A stretch of 53,870 nucleotides of DNA from Prochlorococcus sp. AG-402-I23 (GCA_003216915.1 QCIB01000011.1:1-53870), one strand, 5' to 3'; shown: positions 10,476 to 20,371, numbered from the stretch's first letter. The notes: generated by a model from the sequence alone, not told the origin. A program made the numbers and translations.

Positions 10476-11633
10476 TTAAGAACGAACCTGCACAGGCATA
10501 ACTAAATAAGTAAAAGAATTGAGATTATCTTCTGGAACAAAAACAGCTGGAGTAGTTGCAATATTACACTTTAAAAGTACATTTTCAGAAGCAATAACTT
10601 TTAAACCTTCTAACAGATATCTTACGTTAAATGCAATATCAAAATTTTCTCCAGAGTAAGAAACAGGTATTGATTCATTTGCGTTTCCAATATCCTGGGC
10701 ATCTGCGCTAATTGAAGCTAAATCTGTATTATCTAATTTAATCTTTACAACACTACTTTGCTGATCAGCCAAAACAGCAATTCTTTCTAATGCATCAATT
10801 AATTTTTTTGTATTAAAATTCAGAATTTTAGAAAAAGAATCAGGAATTAATTGAGAATAATTAGGATAAGTACCTTCCAGGGTTCTTGTAGTAATTATTT
10901 GATTAGAAGAAATAAATACTACTTGACCTTTATCATAGAAAAGTTTTATTGAATTTTCTGAGCTTCTCAAAGATACTAGTTTTTCAATTTCTCTTAATGA
11001 TCTAGTTGGAATAGTCACTGACAAACCACCATCATTTGAAAATAAGTTTTCTTTATTTTCGATATTTTCTTCATTACCAATTAAAGTAACAGCCAATCTA
11101 TGACCATCTGTAGAAGCAGACTCTAAATAATTTGGTTTAAATGTGAAATTAACACCTGTTAGTAATTGTTTTGAATCATCATTACTACTAGCAAAAATGG
11201 TAGATTTTAAAGCCTTTAAAAAAGAACTAGGATCAATATTCAAAGAAGTACCACTTTCAACAAATGGTAAATTAGGATATTCATCAGAGGGGATCCCTTT
11301 AAGATTAAAAGAACCTCTGTCACTTTTGATTAAGATATTATCTGAATTCTCTTCAACTTCTAAAGAAACAGGCGTTTCATTAGGTAATTTGTTTACTATT
11401 TCGGATAAAAGTTTTGAAGGTATAGTAATAGCTCCACTATTTTTAACAGTTCCATCAAAAGAAGTTTGGATCCCTAAATTAAGATCAAATCCTGTCATGC
11501 TAATTTTATTTGTTCCTTCGTCAGCTGTTAGAAGTATATTTGCAAGAATTGGATGCGTTGGTCTTGAAGCAACTGCTTTGCTCACCAGTTGAATAGCATT
11601 ATTTAATTCATTTTGATTACAAATAATTTCCAT
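10476..11633 (-). CDS. dnaN: DNA polymerase III beta subunit (sliding clamp) DnaN
   Basis: The ring-shaped dimer that tethers DNA polymerase III to DNA. The 385 residues fit the three-domain clamp: N-terminal M-E-I-I-C-N-Q-N-E-L-N-N-A-I-Q, R-P-T-H-P-I-L-A-N-I near residues 25-34, D-E-Y-P-N-L-P in domain 1, T-D-G-H-R-L-A at the start of domain 2, L-E-G-T-Y-P-N-Y in domain 2 and the clamp ending Y-L-V-M-P-V-Q-V-R. It is the first gene of the leftward dnaN-PRC-purL-purF run and starts right beside the putative origin, the usual place for dnaN in cyanobacteria. dnaA is not in the window. Confidence 0.98.
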   Translation of the reverse strand: MEIICNQNELNNAIQLVSKAVASRPTHPILANILLTADEGTNKISMTGFDLNLGIQTSFDGTVKNSGAITIPSKLLSEIVNKLPNETPVSLEVEENSDNILIKSDRGSFNLKGIPSDEYPNLPFVESGTSLNIDPSSFLKALKSTIFASSNDDSKQLLTGVNFTFKPNYLESASTDGHRLAVTLIGNEENIENKENLFSNDGGLSVTIPTRSLREIEKLVSLRSSENSIKLFYDKGQVVFISSNQIITTRTLEGTYPNYSQLIPDSFSKILNFNTKKLIDALERIAVLADQQSSVVKIKLDNTDLASISADAQDIGNANESIPVSYSGENFDIAFNVRYLLEGLKVIASENVLLKCNIATTPAVFVPEDNLNSFTYLVMPVQVRS

Positions 11634-11967
11634 CGGAATTTGGAACTTTTTACAAATACAATATACTTTTTTAGTAAATTAAATTCAATAAATTATTTTT
11701 TTGCTTTCTTCTAATATAAATTAAATAATAAAATAAAAAATTTAGTAGTAGTAGGTTTTGTGGAAACTGTGGAAATCTTAAATTAAATAGCTTGTTTAAC
11801 TAGTTACGAACATTAGAAACTGTGGAAAAAAAATTTAATGTGTTGAATAGTGTTTACTTTATTCGATAAATTTAAATTTATTCAACAAATAGAATTACTT
11901 ATTATGTATTTTTCAACAATTCATGTTTATTTTTAATTGAATTCCACAGACACTTTTTTTTTTGATT
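11634..11967. other. Putative chromosomal replication origin (oriC) between dnaN and thrC
   Basis: This 334-base gap is the longest without a gene. It holds three minus-strand matches to the cyanobacterial DnaA box TTTTCCACA: 11759-11767 (GTTTCCACA), 11768-11776 (ATTTCCACA, directly abutting) and 11821-11829 (exact). Weaker relatives are TATTCAACA at 11841-11849 (minus) and 11879-11887 (plus), TTTTCAACA at 11910-11918 (plus) and AATTCCACA at 11940-11948 (plus). The stretch 11690-11750 is almost pure A/T and could be the unwinding element. No reading frame in the gap looks coding. The place beside dnaN, the box cluster and the AT-rich tract together support oriC. Confirmation would come from GC skew or replication read-depth, which I cannot compute. 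Confidence 0.75.
11660..11665 (-). promoter_or_regulatory. Candidate -10 element for dnaN
   Basis: On the minus strand this reads TATATT, about 26 bases before the dnaN ATG, and would place the transcript start near 11653. A second TATATT sits at 11713-11718. There is no convincing -35, which is common in this group. The call rests on sequence similarity and spacing only; in AT-rich DNA such hexamers arise easily. Confidence 0.3.
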
Positions 11968-13071
11968 TTAATATCCCAAAATTTTAGTTATATTTTTTAA
12001 TGAAGGTTCAATGTTTTTCCTGAAAATAGCATCATTGTTTTTTATTGCGCAATCAGGATCTTTTAACCCATTTCCAGTTAGAACACAAACAATAGTCGAT
12101 TCTTTCTGAATTCTATTTTTATTTTTAATCATTCCAGCAACCGATGCTGCACTGGCAGGTTCACAAAAGACTCCCTCTTGGGCAAGGATTTTATAAGCAT
12201 TGATTATTTCTTCATCTGTAACTGATTGAAAATCTCCTTTACTCTCCTTTCTTACTGTTTTTGCCTTTTCTCTATTTACAGGATTACCAATTCTTATTGC
12301 AGTTGCAATTGTTTCTGGATCTTTAACTATAATATTTTTTACTAATGGAGCAGAGCCTTCGGATTGAAAACCCATCATAATTGGTAATTTCAAATTCCTT
12401 TTTATTTTTGAATATTCTTTAAATCCCATCCAATAAGCAGTTATATTTCCTGCATTACCCATCGGAATACAAAGCCAATCAGGAGCATGACCTAAGTCAT
12501 CAACTATTTCAAAAGCTGCCGTCTTTTGTCCTTGTATTCGATATGGATTAACAGAATTAACAAGTTCTATAGGATGTTCTGAGGATAAATCTCTAACAAT
12601 TTCAAGAGCCTTATCAAAGTTTCCATTAATAGATATTATCTCAGCGCCATACATTAATGCTTGCGCAAGCTTTCCTTGTGCAACAAATCCTTCTGGGATT
12701 AAAACATAAGGTTTTAATCCTCCCCTCGAAGCATATGCAGCAGCAGCAGCAGAGGTGTTTCCAGTACTTGCACAAATTACTGCTTCACGGCCCTCTTCTT
12801 TTGCTTTGCTAATTGCCATAGTCATACCACGATCTTTAAAAGATCCTGTTGGATTAAGGCCATCATATTTTAAAAAAACTTTTGTTCCATTTCCAATTAA
12901 GTTGCTAATTGATTCGCTTAGAATTAGTGGTGTATTTCCTTCATTGAGGGAAATAATAGGAGTTTTCTTTGTAACTGGTAAATATCGTTTATAAGCTTCT
13001 ATAAGACCTGGCCATCTTTTTTTTCTGTAATTAATACGCAGTTTATTTTTGATTTTATTTAATAACACCAT
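11968..13071 (-). CDS. thrC: Threonine synthase ThrC
   Basis: A PLP enzyme converting O-phosphohomoserine to threonine. The 367 residues match the short bacterial type. The PLP lysine is Lys79 in [10 protein letters not shown]; the Ser/Thr-rich phosphate site A-S-T-G-N-T-S-A follows near residue 102, and G-N-A-G-N-I (about 205-210) and [10 protein letters not shown] near the C-terminus complete the fold-II signature. No ACT domain is present. It is the last gene of a leftward ABC1K-DUF1400-thrC run (7-base gap after the DUF1400 gene) and reads toward the putative origin. No intrinsic terminator is visible after it. Confidence 0.97.
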   Translation of the reverse strand: MVLLNKIKNKLRINYRKKRWPGLIEAYKRYLPVTKKTPIISLNEGNTPLILSESISNLIGNGTKVFLKYDGLNPTGSFKDRGMTMAISKAKEEGREAVICASTGNTSAAAAAYASRGGLKPYVLIPEGFVAQGKLAQALMYGAEIISINGNFDKALEIVRDLSSEHPIELVNSVNPYRIQGQKTAAFEIVDDLGHAPDWLCIPMGNAGNITAYWMGFKEYSKIKRNLKLPIMMGFQSEGSAPLVKNIIVKDPETIATAIRIGNPVNREKAKTVRKESKGDFQSVTDEEIINAYKILAQEGVFCEPASAASVAGMIKNKNRIQKESTIVCVLTGNGLKDPDCAIKNNDAIFRKNIEPSLKNITKILGY

Positions 13072-13077
13072 GGTTGT

Positions 13078-13650
13078 TTAATTTGTTTTGATTTTTTCTA
13101 GAGGAGAGTTAGTGAAAAAGGTTAATAATTCTGAAATCGATTCTACTTTATTCATAACTTTGCTCAAAGCGCTGACATCTAAAATCACAGTTTTAGTTGG
13201 ATATCCTTCAAAAAATTTTATTAGATTTATTTTTCCATTTCCTATGTTAATTCCTTGAATTACACTTGCTCTAAGGGCCAACATGCCTGTTCTTTCATCA
13301 GTTGCTCTGGGTGGGTGGATAATAGATGAAAGTCTTGTTAAAAAAACATTTCCTATTTCAGAATATACTAGTTTGCTTGCAATGGTAATAGGAACTTCAA
13401 AATCTTTATTTAAAACTGTTCTAATTTCTTTATCGGGAGATCCGGTTGCTTTCAAAATTCTTTTTAATTTTCTTGTGGATTTACCTTCTTTAGCAAAAGT
13501 TTTTAAAGAATTTACTTTAATTGTTCGAGAAAATATGCTGTATGTGATTTTAATTTCTTCAGCAGCATTAGCTTTTGGAACACTAATAAATAATGGAGAA
13601 ATTACTAAAATAAAAAATATTTTAAATAGTAAAAATTTACTAAACTTCAT
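13078..13650 (-). CDS. Secreted DUF1400-type protein
   Basis: A 190-residue exported protein. The N-terminus has a basic start, a long hydrophobic stretch (about residues 7-24) and a likely signal-peptidase site near A-N-A-A (27-30). The mature part matches the DUF1400 region that precedes an alpha/beta-hydrolase domain in larger cyanobacterial proteins: I-T-Y-S-I-F-S-R-T-I-K-V, F-A-K-E-G-K-S-T, I-H-P-P-R-A-T-D and F-F-E-G-Y-P-T-K-T-V. No hydrolase domain follows, so only the accessory module exists; the role is unknown. Stop and start of neighbours touch (ABC1K stop at 13651, this ATG at 13650), so it is cotranscribed with the kinase-like gene and thrC. Confidence 0.8.
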   Translation of the reverse strand: MKFSKFLLFKIFFILVISPLFISVPKANAAEEIKITYSIFSRTIKVNSLKTFAKEGKSTRKLKRILKATGSPDKEIRTVLNKDFEVPITIASKLVYSEIGNVFLTRLSSIIHPPRATDERTGMLALRASVIQGINIGNGKINLIKFFEGYPTKTVILDVSALSKVMNKVESISELLTFFTNSPLEKIKTN

Positions 13651-15507
13651 TTAGATATTTGCACCAGCGGCAATCTTAACAAGTCTTACTACTCCCTTTT
13701 CAGTTACTTTTTTTGCAATTTCTATACCCATTTCTTTTGCATAGGGCTCATTTATGAGTCTCGGAACCCTTTTTAGAAAAATGTCAATTGAATAGCCGGG
13801 TACTTTTTGTAAAATCTCTAAAAAGTTTCTCAATGGTTCTACATACATTATGAGGTCACTAAAGGTGTTTTTTTCATTAATAGTATTAAATTTAATCGAT
13901 TGGGGAAGATAGTTATTCAAACTTTTCAATATTTTTAGATTAAATAAATCTATTTGATTTGTTAAACCTTCAACTATCTCATTTCTAAGAAATCCTCCAT
14001 TTGGAGAAAAGAGAAGATTTATAACTTCGTCTAAAAGTTTTTCTAAATCGAGATTTGTTTGTTTTGCAGCGTTAGAAAGAAGATCTTCTAAACGGTCCCA
14101 TTTAAATTTTTTATTATCAAAAAGCATTTCTTTAAGGCTTTCCCTTAATTGTGGATCAGGGTCTTCCATCAATCTTCTTGCAAAATATGGATAAGCTGCG
14201 CCTAATATTTTGAAGTTAGGATCTACGCTTAAAGCTATTCCTTCTAAAGTAAGTAATGATCTTATTATAAGTGCATAATATGGGGGTAGTCTGAAAGGGA
14301 ATTTATACATAACACCAGACATATCGTCTGTAACGCTTTTAAAATCCATTTTCGAAACTCCTTGTTCAACGGCATTGATGAAAACATCTTGAAATGCTGG
14401 AACAATGGGTTCTAGATTAACTTCCTCTGATAAAAATCCCAATTTTACGAAATCTTGGGACAATTTATCGAAGTTTTTATTTACTAAATGTACTACTGCT
14501 TGAATTAATCCTGATCTAGATTCTCTGGAAACCTCGCTCATCATTCCAAAATCTAGATAACATAATCTTCCATCTTCTAAGGCTAGTAAATTACCTGGAT
14601 GTGGGTCTGCATGAAAAAAACCATGTTCTAAAAGCTGTTCTAAACTGCATTGCACCCCTATATCAATCATTTCATCAGGATTAATTCCTAATTTTTTTAC
14701 GTCTTCTAAATTTGTTAATTTTGTACCGTCTATCCATTCCATTGCTAAAACTCTTCTTGAAGTTATTTCTTTATAAATTTTTGGTACGGCAATCATTTTG
14801 TTATGTTTATGCATATCTCTAAATTTTTCTGCATTCGCAGCCTCGTTTAGATAATCCATTTCTTCAAAAACTCTCTTACCTAATTCATCAATCAAAGCAA
14901 CTAGATCACTTCTGATTAATCCGATATTGTTTTTAAGCCAATAAGCAATATTTCTCACTATGTAAAGATCTAAGGTTATTTGTTCTCGTAAACCTGGCCG
15001 TTGTACTTTTATTGCAACGATTTCTTCATTTTTTAATTTAGCTTTATGTACTTGTCCTAAAGACGCAGCGGAAATTGGCTCTTTATCAATTTCTAAAAAA
15101 ATATCCTTTATTTTGTATCCTAAATCTTCTTCTATTAACTCCATAGCTTTATCGCCATCAAACCCAGGGAGTTGATCTTGCAATTCAGATAATTCTTCTA
15201 GAAGAATTCCTGGGATTATATCTGGTCTTGTTGATAAAGCTTGACCTGCTTTAACAAATGCAGGTCCAAGTTCTACTAACAAATTTGTTAATTCTCTAGC
15301 TCTAAATCTTGCTTGCGTTTCATTTTTCAATCTTCCAGTTAGTTTATCCCATCCAACGGAGAAGATGTAAGCAAAAATAGGTATCAGTGTTTGCCAAAGT
15401 CTTTTTAAAAGTCTTTTAGGATTTTTTTTGTAAATTTTAGAAATTGTATCTGGATCATAATTTAAGAGTCCAGATACCTCAATAAAATCAGTAAAATCTT
15501 CTTTCAT
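13651..15507 (-). CDS. ABC1/UbiB family atypical kinase
   Basis: A 618-residue member of the ABC1 (ADCK/UbiB) protein-kinase-like family. Visible motifs are the family KxGQ segment (A-F-V-K-A-G-Q-A-L-S-T-R-P-D, near residue 95), the Ala-rich loop A-A-S-L-G-Q-V-H-K-A, V-A-I-K-V-Q-R-P-G with the ATP-site Lys, catalytic F-H-A-D-P-H-P-G-N-L and metal-binding L-D-F-G. Family members support quinone and prenyl-lipid metabolism; in cyanobacteria and plastids, plastoquinone and tocopherol. The exact substrate cannot be told here. Several such paralogues occur per cyanobacterial genome. It heads the leftward run with the DUF1400 gene and thrC, and is divergent from recN with 68 bases between. Confidence 0.92.
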   Translation of the reverse strand: MKEDFTDFIEVSGLLNYDPDTISKIYKKNPKRLLKRLWQTLIPIFAYIFSVGWDKLTGRLKNETQARFRARELTNLLVELGPAFVKAGQALSTRPDIIPGILLEELSELQDQLPGFDGDKAMELIEEDLGYKIKDIFLEIDKEPISAASLGQVHKAKLKNEEIVAIKVQRPGLREQITLDLYIVRNIAYWLKNNIGLIRSDLVALIDELGKRVFEEMDYLNEAANAEKFRDMHKHNKMIAVPKIYKEITSRRVLAMEWIDGTKLTNLEDVKKLGINPDEMIDIGVQCSLEQLLEHGFFHADPHPGNLLALEDGRLCYLDFGMMSEVSRESRSGLIQAVVHLVNKNFDKLSQDFVKLGFLSEEVNLEPIVPAFQDVFINAVEQGVSKMDFKSVTDDMSGVMYKFPFRLPPYYALIIRSLLTLEGIALSVDPNFKILGAAYPYFARRLMEDPDPQLRESLKEMLFDNKKFKWDRLEDLLSNAAKQTNLDLEKLLDEVINLLFSPNGGFLRNEIVEGLTNQIDLFNLKILKSLNNYLPQSIKFNTINEKNTFSDLIMYVEPLRNFLEILQKVPGYSIDIFLKRVPRLINEPYAKEMGIEIAKKVTEKGVVRLVKIAAGANI

Positions 15508-15575
15508 AACTTTATATATTTAAAACCTTTATTTTTTTAAAAAAGAAGTTAATTTTTTTATATGGAAGATTTATT

Positions 15576-17255
15576 ATGTTAATACAACTAAACATAGAAA
15601 ATATCGCTTTAATAGAAATTATAGAAATTAATTTCGAAAAAGGTTTGAATATCATAACTGGGGATTCAGGTTCAGGAAAATCATTAATTTTGGATTCCCT
15701 AAATGCTTTATTTGGTGGCACTAATATACCTCTAAAACATTTAATACGTCCAGGAAAAGATTTTTGCATTATCGAGGCGATATTTTCTTCTTCTCCCCAA
15801 ATCAATAATTGGTTAATTACTAACGGTTTTGAAATAACTTCTTCAGAACTACAAATTAAAAGAAAATCTTATAGAAAAAATAATAAAATTTTATCCAAAT
15901 ATAGTCTTAATAATTTATCAATTAATAGACAATTATTAGAAAAACTTGGACGATTTTTAATAGATTTTGCAGGACAATCTGACACTTTTATCTTTGATTC
16001 ATTAGATAAGAGAAGATTAATTATTGATGACTTATGTTCCCAAGAATCAAGAGATATTAGCGAAAGGATTAAAAGTATATGGGAAGAAACTAAAGTTTTA
16101 AAAGGATTAATGGATGAAAAAATAGAATTTTTTAGGACCCAAGAAGAAAAAAACTTGTCAATTAAACATATGTTAAAGAGTTTAGAAGAAGCTGATTTAA
16201 ATTCCAGTGAAGAAATTTTAGAACTAGAGTTATTAGAAAATAAACTTGTAAATAATCTCGAAATTAATAATTCAATTAAATCATCATTAGAAAACTTAAA
16301 TAATTTCAGACATGATGACCCTTCAGTAACTTTTTTGATAAATCAATCACTAAAGATTTTGAATAAAATAGCAGATTTCGATTTAAAAATTGAAAAATTT
16401 AGAGATAAGTTATTAAATATCCATGCTGATGTGGAAGATTTAATTTTTGATTTAAAGTCATATTTGCAAGAGGTAGAAAATCATGAATCCAATCTTCCAG
16501 AAATACAAAAAAGATTATTTTTTTTAAAAAACTTAGAGAGAACTTTTTCAATGGATTTATCTCAATTAATTGAAAAGCGCGATCAATTAAAGACGTATGT
16601 TCAAAACAATGATCAAGGTAATGAGATTTGCAGGATTAAAGCTCAAATTGAGAATTTACAAAGTAATTTAAATTCTTTATTTTTCATTCAATCTAATGAA
16701 AGAAAAAAAATTGCTAAGCATTTACAAAATTCAGTAATGTCGATTTTAAGCAATCTAGGTTTAGAAAATGCTAATTTTTCAATTCAATTTTCTGAATGTA
16801 AGCCTTCTGGCGATGGAATTGACGATATAAATTTTTTGTTTTCGGCGAATCCTGATCAGAAGCTTGCTCCATTATCAAATGTTATTTCTGGCGGAGAAAT
16901 GTCACGATTCTTGTTAGCTATTAAATCTAGTATTTCTAAAAAACCCAATACTTTCTTTTTAGATGAAATTGATAGTGGTTTAAGTGGTAAATCTCTATTT
17001 TCTTTGGTTGAGCTGATAAAAGAAATTTCTAAAAATCAACAAGTTTTATGTATTACTCATCAGCCCCTCTTAGCTGCTAGGGGAATAGCTCATTTTAAAG
17101 TTAATAAAAACGTAATTAATGCTATAACCTATTCTTCAATTGCAAAACTAACTACAAAAAATCAAAGAAAAAATGAATTAATAGAACTTATAGGTGGAGG
17201 TTCTTCTGAAGTAACCGAATATGCTTCTAGACTTCTTGATAGACTAGCTGCGTAA
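15576..17255 (+). CDS. recN: DNA repair protein RecN
   Basis: An SMC-like ATPase of double-strand-break repair. The 559 residues have the full architecture: Walker A G-D-S-G-S-G-K-S (29-36) near the N-terminus, a central coiled-coil (about 150-370), then the ABC signature I-S-G-G-E-M-S-R and Walker B F-F-L-D-E-I-D-S-G-L-S-G, followed by L-C-I-T-H-Q-P. A weak Shine-Dalgarno-like GGAAG lies 7 bases before the ATG. It stands before uvrA on the same strand with a 53-base gap. No LexA-like box is visible upstream, so SOS control cannot be claimed. Confidence 0.97.
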   Translation: MLIQLNIENIALIEIIEINFEKGLNIITGDSGSGKSLILDSLNALFGGTNIPLKHLIRPGKDFCIIEAIFSSSPQINNWLITNGFEITSSELQIKRKSYRKNNKILSKYSLNNLSINRQLLEKLGRFLIDFAGQSDTFIFDSLDKRRLIIDDLCSQESRDISERIKSIWEETKVLKGLMDEKIEFFRTQEEKNLSIKHMLKSLEEADLNSSEEILELELLENKLVNNLEINNSIKSSLENLNNFRHDDPSVTFLINQSLKILNKIADFDLKIEKFRDKLLNIHADVEDLIFDLKSYLQEVENHESNLPEIQKRLFFLKNLERTFSMDLSQLIEKRDQLKTYVQNNDQGNEICRIKAQIENLQSNLNSLFFIQSNERKKIAKHLQNSVMSILSNLGLENANFSIQFSECKPSGDGIDDINFLFSANPDQKLAPLSNVISGGEMSRFLLAIKSSISKKPNTFFLDEIDSGLSGKSLFSLVELIKEISKNQQVLCITHQPLLAARGIAHFKVNKNVINAITYSSIAKLTTKNQRKNELIELIGGGSSEVTEYASRLLDRLAA

Positions 17256-17273
17256 AATAAAAAAAATTCTACT

Positions 17274-17279
17274 ATAATA
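17274..17279 (+). promoter_or_regulatory. Candidate -10 element for uvrA
   Basis: A consensus TATAAT lies in the 53-base recN-uvrA gap, 30 bases before the uvrA ATG, and would start transcription near 17286. No TTGACA-like -35 stands at the right distance. It suggests uvrA has its own promoter besides read-through from recN. Support is sequence only. Confidence 0.45.
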
Positions 17280-17308
17280 GTCTTCTTGAACCAGAAATTA
17301 GATTTAAA

Positions 17309-20212
17309 ATGGTTAATAAAGTTGATAGTAGTTTTAGAGAAGATAACTCAATTAATATTAGGGGAGCTCGTCAGCATAATTTAAAAAATATTGATCTTTC
17401 TCTACCTAGGAATAAATTTATAGTTTTTACAGGTGTGAGTGGAAGTGGTAAAAGTTCTCTAGCTTTTGATACTATTTTTGCTGAAGGTCAAAGAAGATAT
17501 GTGGAGAGTCTTTCGGCATATGCAAGGCAATTTTTGGGTCAAGTAGATAAACCAGATGTTGACAATATTGAAGGTTTATCACCTGCTATTTCAATTGATC
17601 AAAAATCTACAAGTCATAATCCTCGATCAACAGTTGGAACAGTAACAGAGATACAAGATTATTTAAGATTATTGTTTGGTCGTGCTGGTGAGCCGCATTG
17701 TCACCACTGCGGGATTCCAATTGCGCCTCAAACAATTGATGAAATGGTTGATCAAATTCTTCTTTTACCAGAAGGAACAAGGTACCAATTGTTGGCTCCT
17801 GTTGTAAGAGGTAAGAAAGGAACACATACAAAATTAATAAGTGGACTAGCTGCTGAAGGATTCGCTAGGGTAAGAATAAACGGAGAGGTAAGAGAACTTG
17901 CTGATAGTATTGAATTAGATAAAAATCAAATTCATAATATTGAGGTAGTAGTTGATAGATTAATTGCAAGAGAGGGAATACAAGAAAGATTAAATGATTC
18001 TCTACAAACTTGTCTCAAAAGAGGTGATGGCTTAGCAATAGTAGAAGTTGTTCCAAAAAAAGGAGAAACTTTACCTTCTAATTTAGAGAGAGAAAGACTT
18101 TACTCAGAAAATTATGCATGTCCTGTACATGGCTCTATTGTTGAAGAACTTTCTCCTAGATTATTTTCTTTTAATAGCCCATATGGGGCCTGTCCAGATT
18201 GTCATGGGATTGGTTATTTAAAAAAATTTACTGCGGATAGAGTTATACCTGATAAAACATTGCCTGTTTATGCTGCAATAGCTCCTTGGAGTGAAAAAGA
18301 TAATACTTATTACTTCTCTTTACTTTATTCTGTTGGACAAGCTTATGGTTTTGAATTAAAAACTCCTTGGAAAGATTTAAGTGATTTGCAAAAAAAAGTT
18401 CTACTTTTGGGATCAGATAAACCAATATTAATTCAAGCTGATAGTCGCTTTAAAACTTCTAGTGGTTTTGAAAGACCTTTTGAGGGGATCTTACCAATAT
18501 TAGAAAGGCAATTGAATGAAGCCAATGGAGAATCAGTTAAACAAAAATTAGAAAAGTATTTAGAATTGGTTCCCTGTAAGACATGTTCTGGAAAAAGATT
18601 AAGACCTGAGGCTTTGGCCGTTAAACTTGGTCCATACAGTATTACTGACTTAACTTCTATAAGCGTTTCTGAAACCCTAAATCACATAGAGCGTATCATG
18701 GGTTTAGGTAAGACAAAGAAGGAAAATATATCTTTATCAGAAAAACAAAAGCAGATAGGTGAATTGGTTTTAAAAGAGATTCGTTTACGTTTGAAGTTTT
18801 TAATTAATGTAGGTTTAGATTATTTGACTTTAGATAGACCAGCTATGACTTTGTCTGGTGGTGAGGCTCAGCGTATTAGATTGGCTACACAAATTGGAGC
18901 AGGTCTTACTGGCGTTTTATATGTATTAGATGAACCAAGTATTGGTTTGCATCAGAGAGATAATGATAGATTATTAGAAACATTAAAAAGCTTAAGAGAC
19001 TTAGGTAATACTTTGGTTGTGGTTGAACATGATGAAGATACTATTAAATCTGCAGATTATTTAGTAGATATTGGTCCAGGGGCAGGTGTTTATGGTGGGG
19101 AAATTATTGCCAAAGGATCTTATCAAGATGTCTTAAATTCAGAAAGGTCATTAACTGGAGCTTATCTCAGTGGTAGGAAGTCGATTCCTACTCCAAAAGA
19201 ACGTAGATCATCTGTAAGAAAAAGTTTAATTTTAAATAATTGCTCTAAAAATAATTTAAAAAATATTTCTGTTGAATTTCCTTTAGGAAGATTAGTTTCT
19301 GTAACTGGTGTGAGTGGAAGTGGAAAGAGTACATTAATAAATGAATTACTTCATCCTGCATTGTGTCATTCTCTAGGATTAAAAGTTCCCTTTCCTCAAG
19401 GTGTAAAAGAGTTAAAGGGTATAAAGGCAATTGATAAAGTTATCGTCATTGATCAATCTCCAATAGGAAGAACTCCAAGATCAAATCCTGCTACATATAC
19501 TGGTGCTTTTGACCCTATAAGGCAGATATTTACTGCCACAGTAGAAGCAAAAGCAAGAGGTTATCAGGCTGGTCAATTTAGCTTTAACGTGAAAGGAGGA
19601 AGATGCGAAGCTTGTAAAGGGCAGGGAGTCAATGTTATTGAAATGAATTTTTTGCCTGATGTGTATGTTCAATGTGAAGTATGTAAAGGTGCTCGTTTTA
19701 ATAGAGAAACTCTTCAAGTTAAATATAAAGGTTTCAATATATCTGATGTTTTAGAAATGACTGTTGAACAAGCTGCAGAAACTTTCTCTGCTATACCTCA
19801 AGCTGCTGATAGATTATCTACATTGGTAGATGTCGGCTTAGGATATGTCAAATTAGGCCAGCCAGCTCCTACATTATCTGGTGGAGAGGCTCAAAGAGTT
19901 AAGCTGGCTACTGAATTGTCAAAAAGGGCTACTGGAAAAACTTTATATTTGATTGATGAGCCAACTACAGGGTTAAGTTTTTATGATGTTCATAAATTAA
20001 TGGATGTGATACAACGTTTGGTAGATAAAGGTAATTCAGTAATTGTTATTGAACATAATTTAGATGTTATTAGATGTTCAGATTGGATTATCGATTTAGG
20101 ACCTGATGGAGGGGATAAAGGAGGAGAAATCATTGCAGAAGGTATTCCTGAGGATGTAGCTAAAAATCCTACAAGTCATACAGCAAAATATCTTAAAAAG
20201 GTTCTCAAATAA
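17309..20212 (+). CDS. uvrA: Excinuclease ABC subunit A (UvrA)
   Basis: The damage-recognition ATPase of nucleotide excision repair, 967 residues. Two ABC ATPase modules are present: Walker A G-V-S-G-S-G-K-S at 42-49, a second copy near 670, and signature S-G-G-E-A-Q-R twice, each followed by a D-E-P Walker B. Zinc-binding cysteine motifs are visible in the insertion (C-P-D-C-H-G) and in the second half (C-E-A-C-K-G and C-E-V-C-K-G). The length and motif set are complete, so the protein should be functional. The downstream gap (20213-20414) has no clear intrinsic terminator. Confidence 0.99.
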   Translation: MVNKVDSSFREDNSINIRGARQHNLKNIDLSLPRNKFIVFTGVSGSGKSSLAFDTIFAEGQRRYVESLSAYARQFLGQVDKPDVDNIEGLSPAISIDQKSTSHNPRSTVGTVTEIQDYLRLLFGRAGEPHCHHCGIPIAPQTIDEMVDQILLLPEGTRYQLLAPVVRGKKGTHTKLISGLAAEGFARVRINGEVRELADSIELDKNQIHNIEVVVDRLIAREGIQERLNDSLQTCLKRGDGLAIVEVVPKKGETLPSNLERERLYSENYACPVHGSIVEELSPRLFSFNSPYGACPDCHGIGYLKKFTADRVIPDKTLPVYAAIAPWSEKDNTYYFSLLYSVGQAYGFELKTPWKDLSDLQKKVLLLGSDKPILIQADSRFKTSSGFERPFEGILPILERQLNEANGESVKQKLEKYLELVPCKTCSGKRLRPEALAVKLGPYSITDLTSISVSETLNHIERIMGLGKTKKENISLSEKQKQIGELVLKEIRLRLKFLINVGLDYLTLDRPAMTLSGGEAQRIRLATQIGAGLTGVLYVLDEPSIGLHQRDNDRLLETLKSLRDLGNTLVVVEHDEDTIKSADYLVDIGPGAGVYGGEIIAKGSYQDVLNSERSLTGAYLSGRKSIPTPKERRSSVRKSLILNNCSKNNLKNISVEFPLGRLVSVTGVSGSGKSTLINELLHPALCHSLGLKVPFPQGVKELKGIKAIDKVIVIDQSPIGRTPRSNPATYTGAFDPIRQIFTATVEAKARGYQAGQFSFNVKGGRCEACKGQGVNVIEMNFLPDVYVQCEVCKGARFNRETLQVKYKGFNISDVLEMTVEQAAETFSAIPQAADRLSTLVDVGLGYVKLGQPAPTLSGGEAQRVKLATELSKRATGKTLYLIDEPTTGLSFYDVHKLMDVIQRLVDKGNSVIVIEHNLDVIRCSDWIIDLGPDGGDKGGEIIAEGIPEDVAKNPTSHTAKYLKKVLK

Positions 20213-20371
20213 GAAAATTCTTGTTGTATTTCTTTGTATTTTTAATTATTTCAGCAAAACGACAGTCTTTTTTAGAGGGGGATAAAACTAGTCTATAACT
20301 TCTTTTTTAAAACTTTTGTATTAAAAAAAATTTAAAATCATAATGCTTTCTTAATATTTCCTTGGAAAATT

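Noticed and set aside
11143..11592. 149-residue plus-strand frame inside dnaN
   Set aside because: It is antisense to a certain dnaN with no family likeness; stop-free antisense frames of this size are expected opposite conserved coding DNA.
15512..15805. 97-residue minus-strand frame across the recN start
   Set aside because: Overlaps recN's Walker A region on the other strand; no domain.
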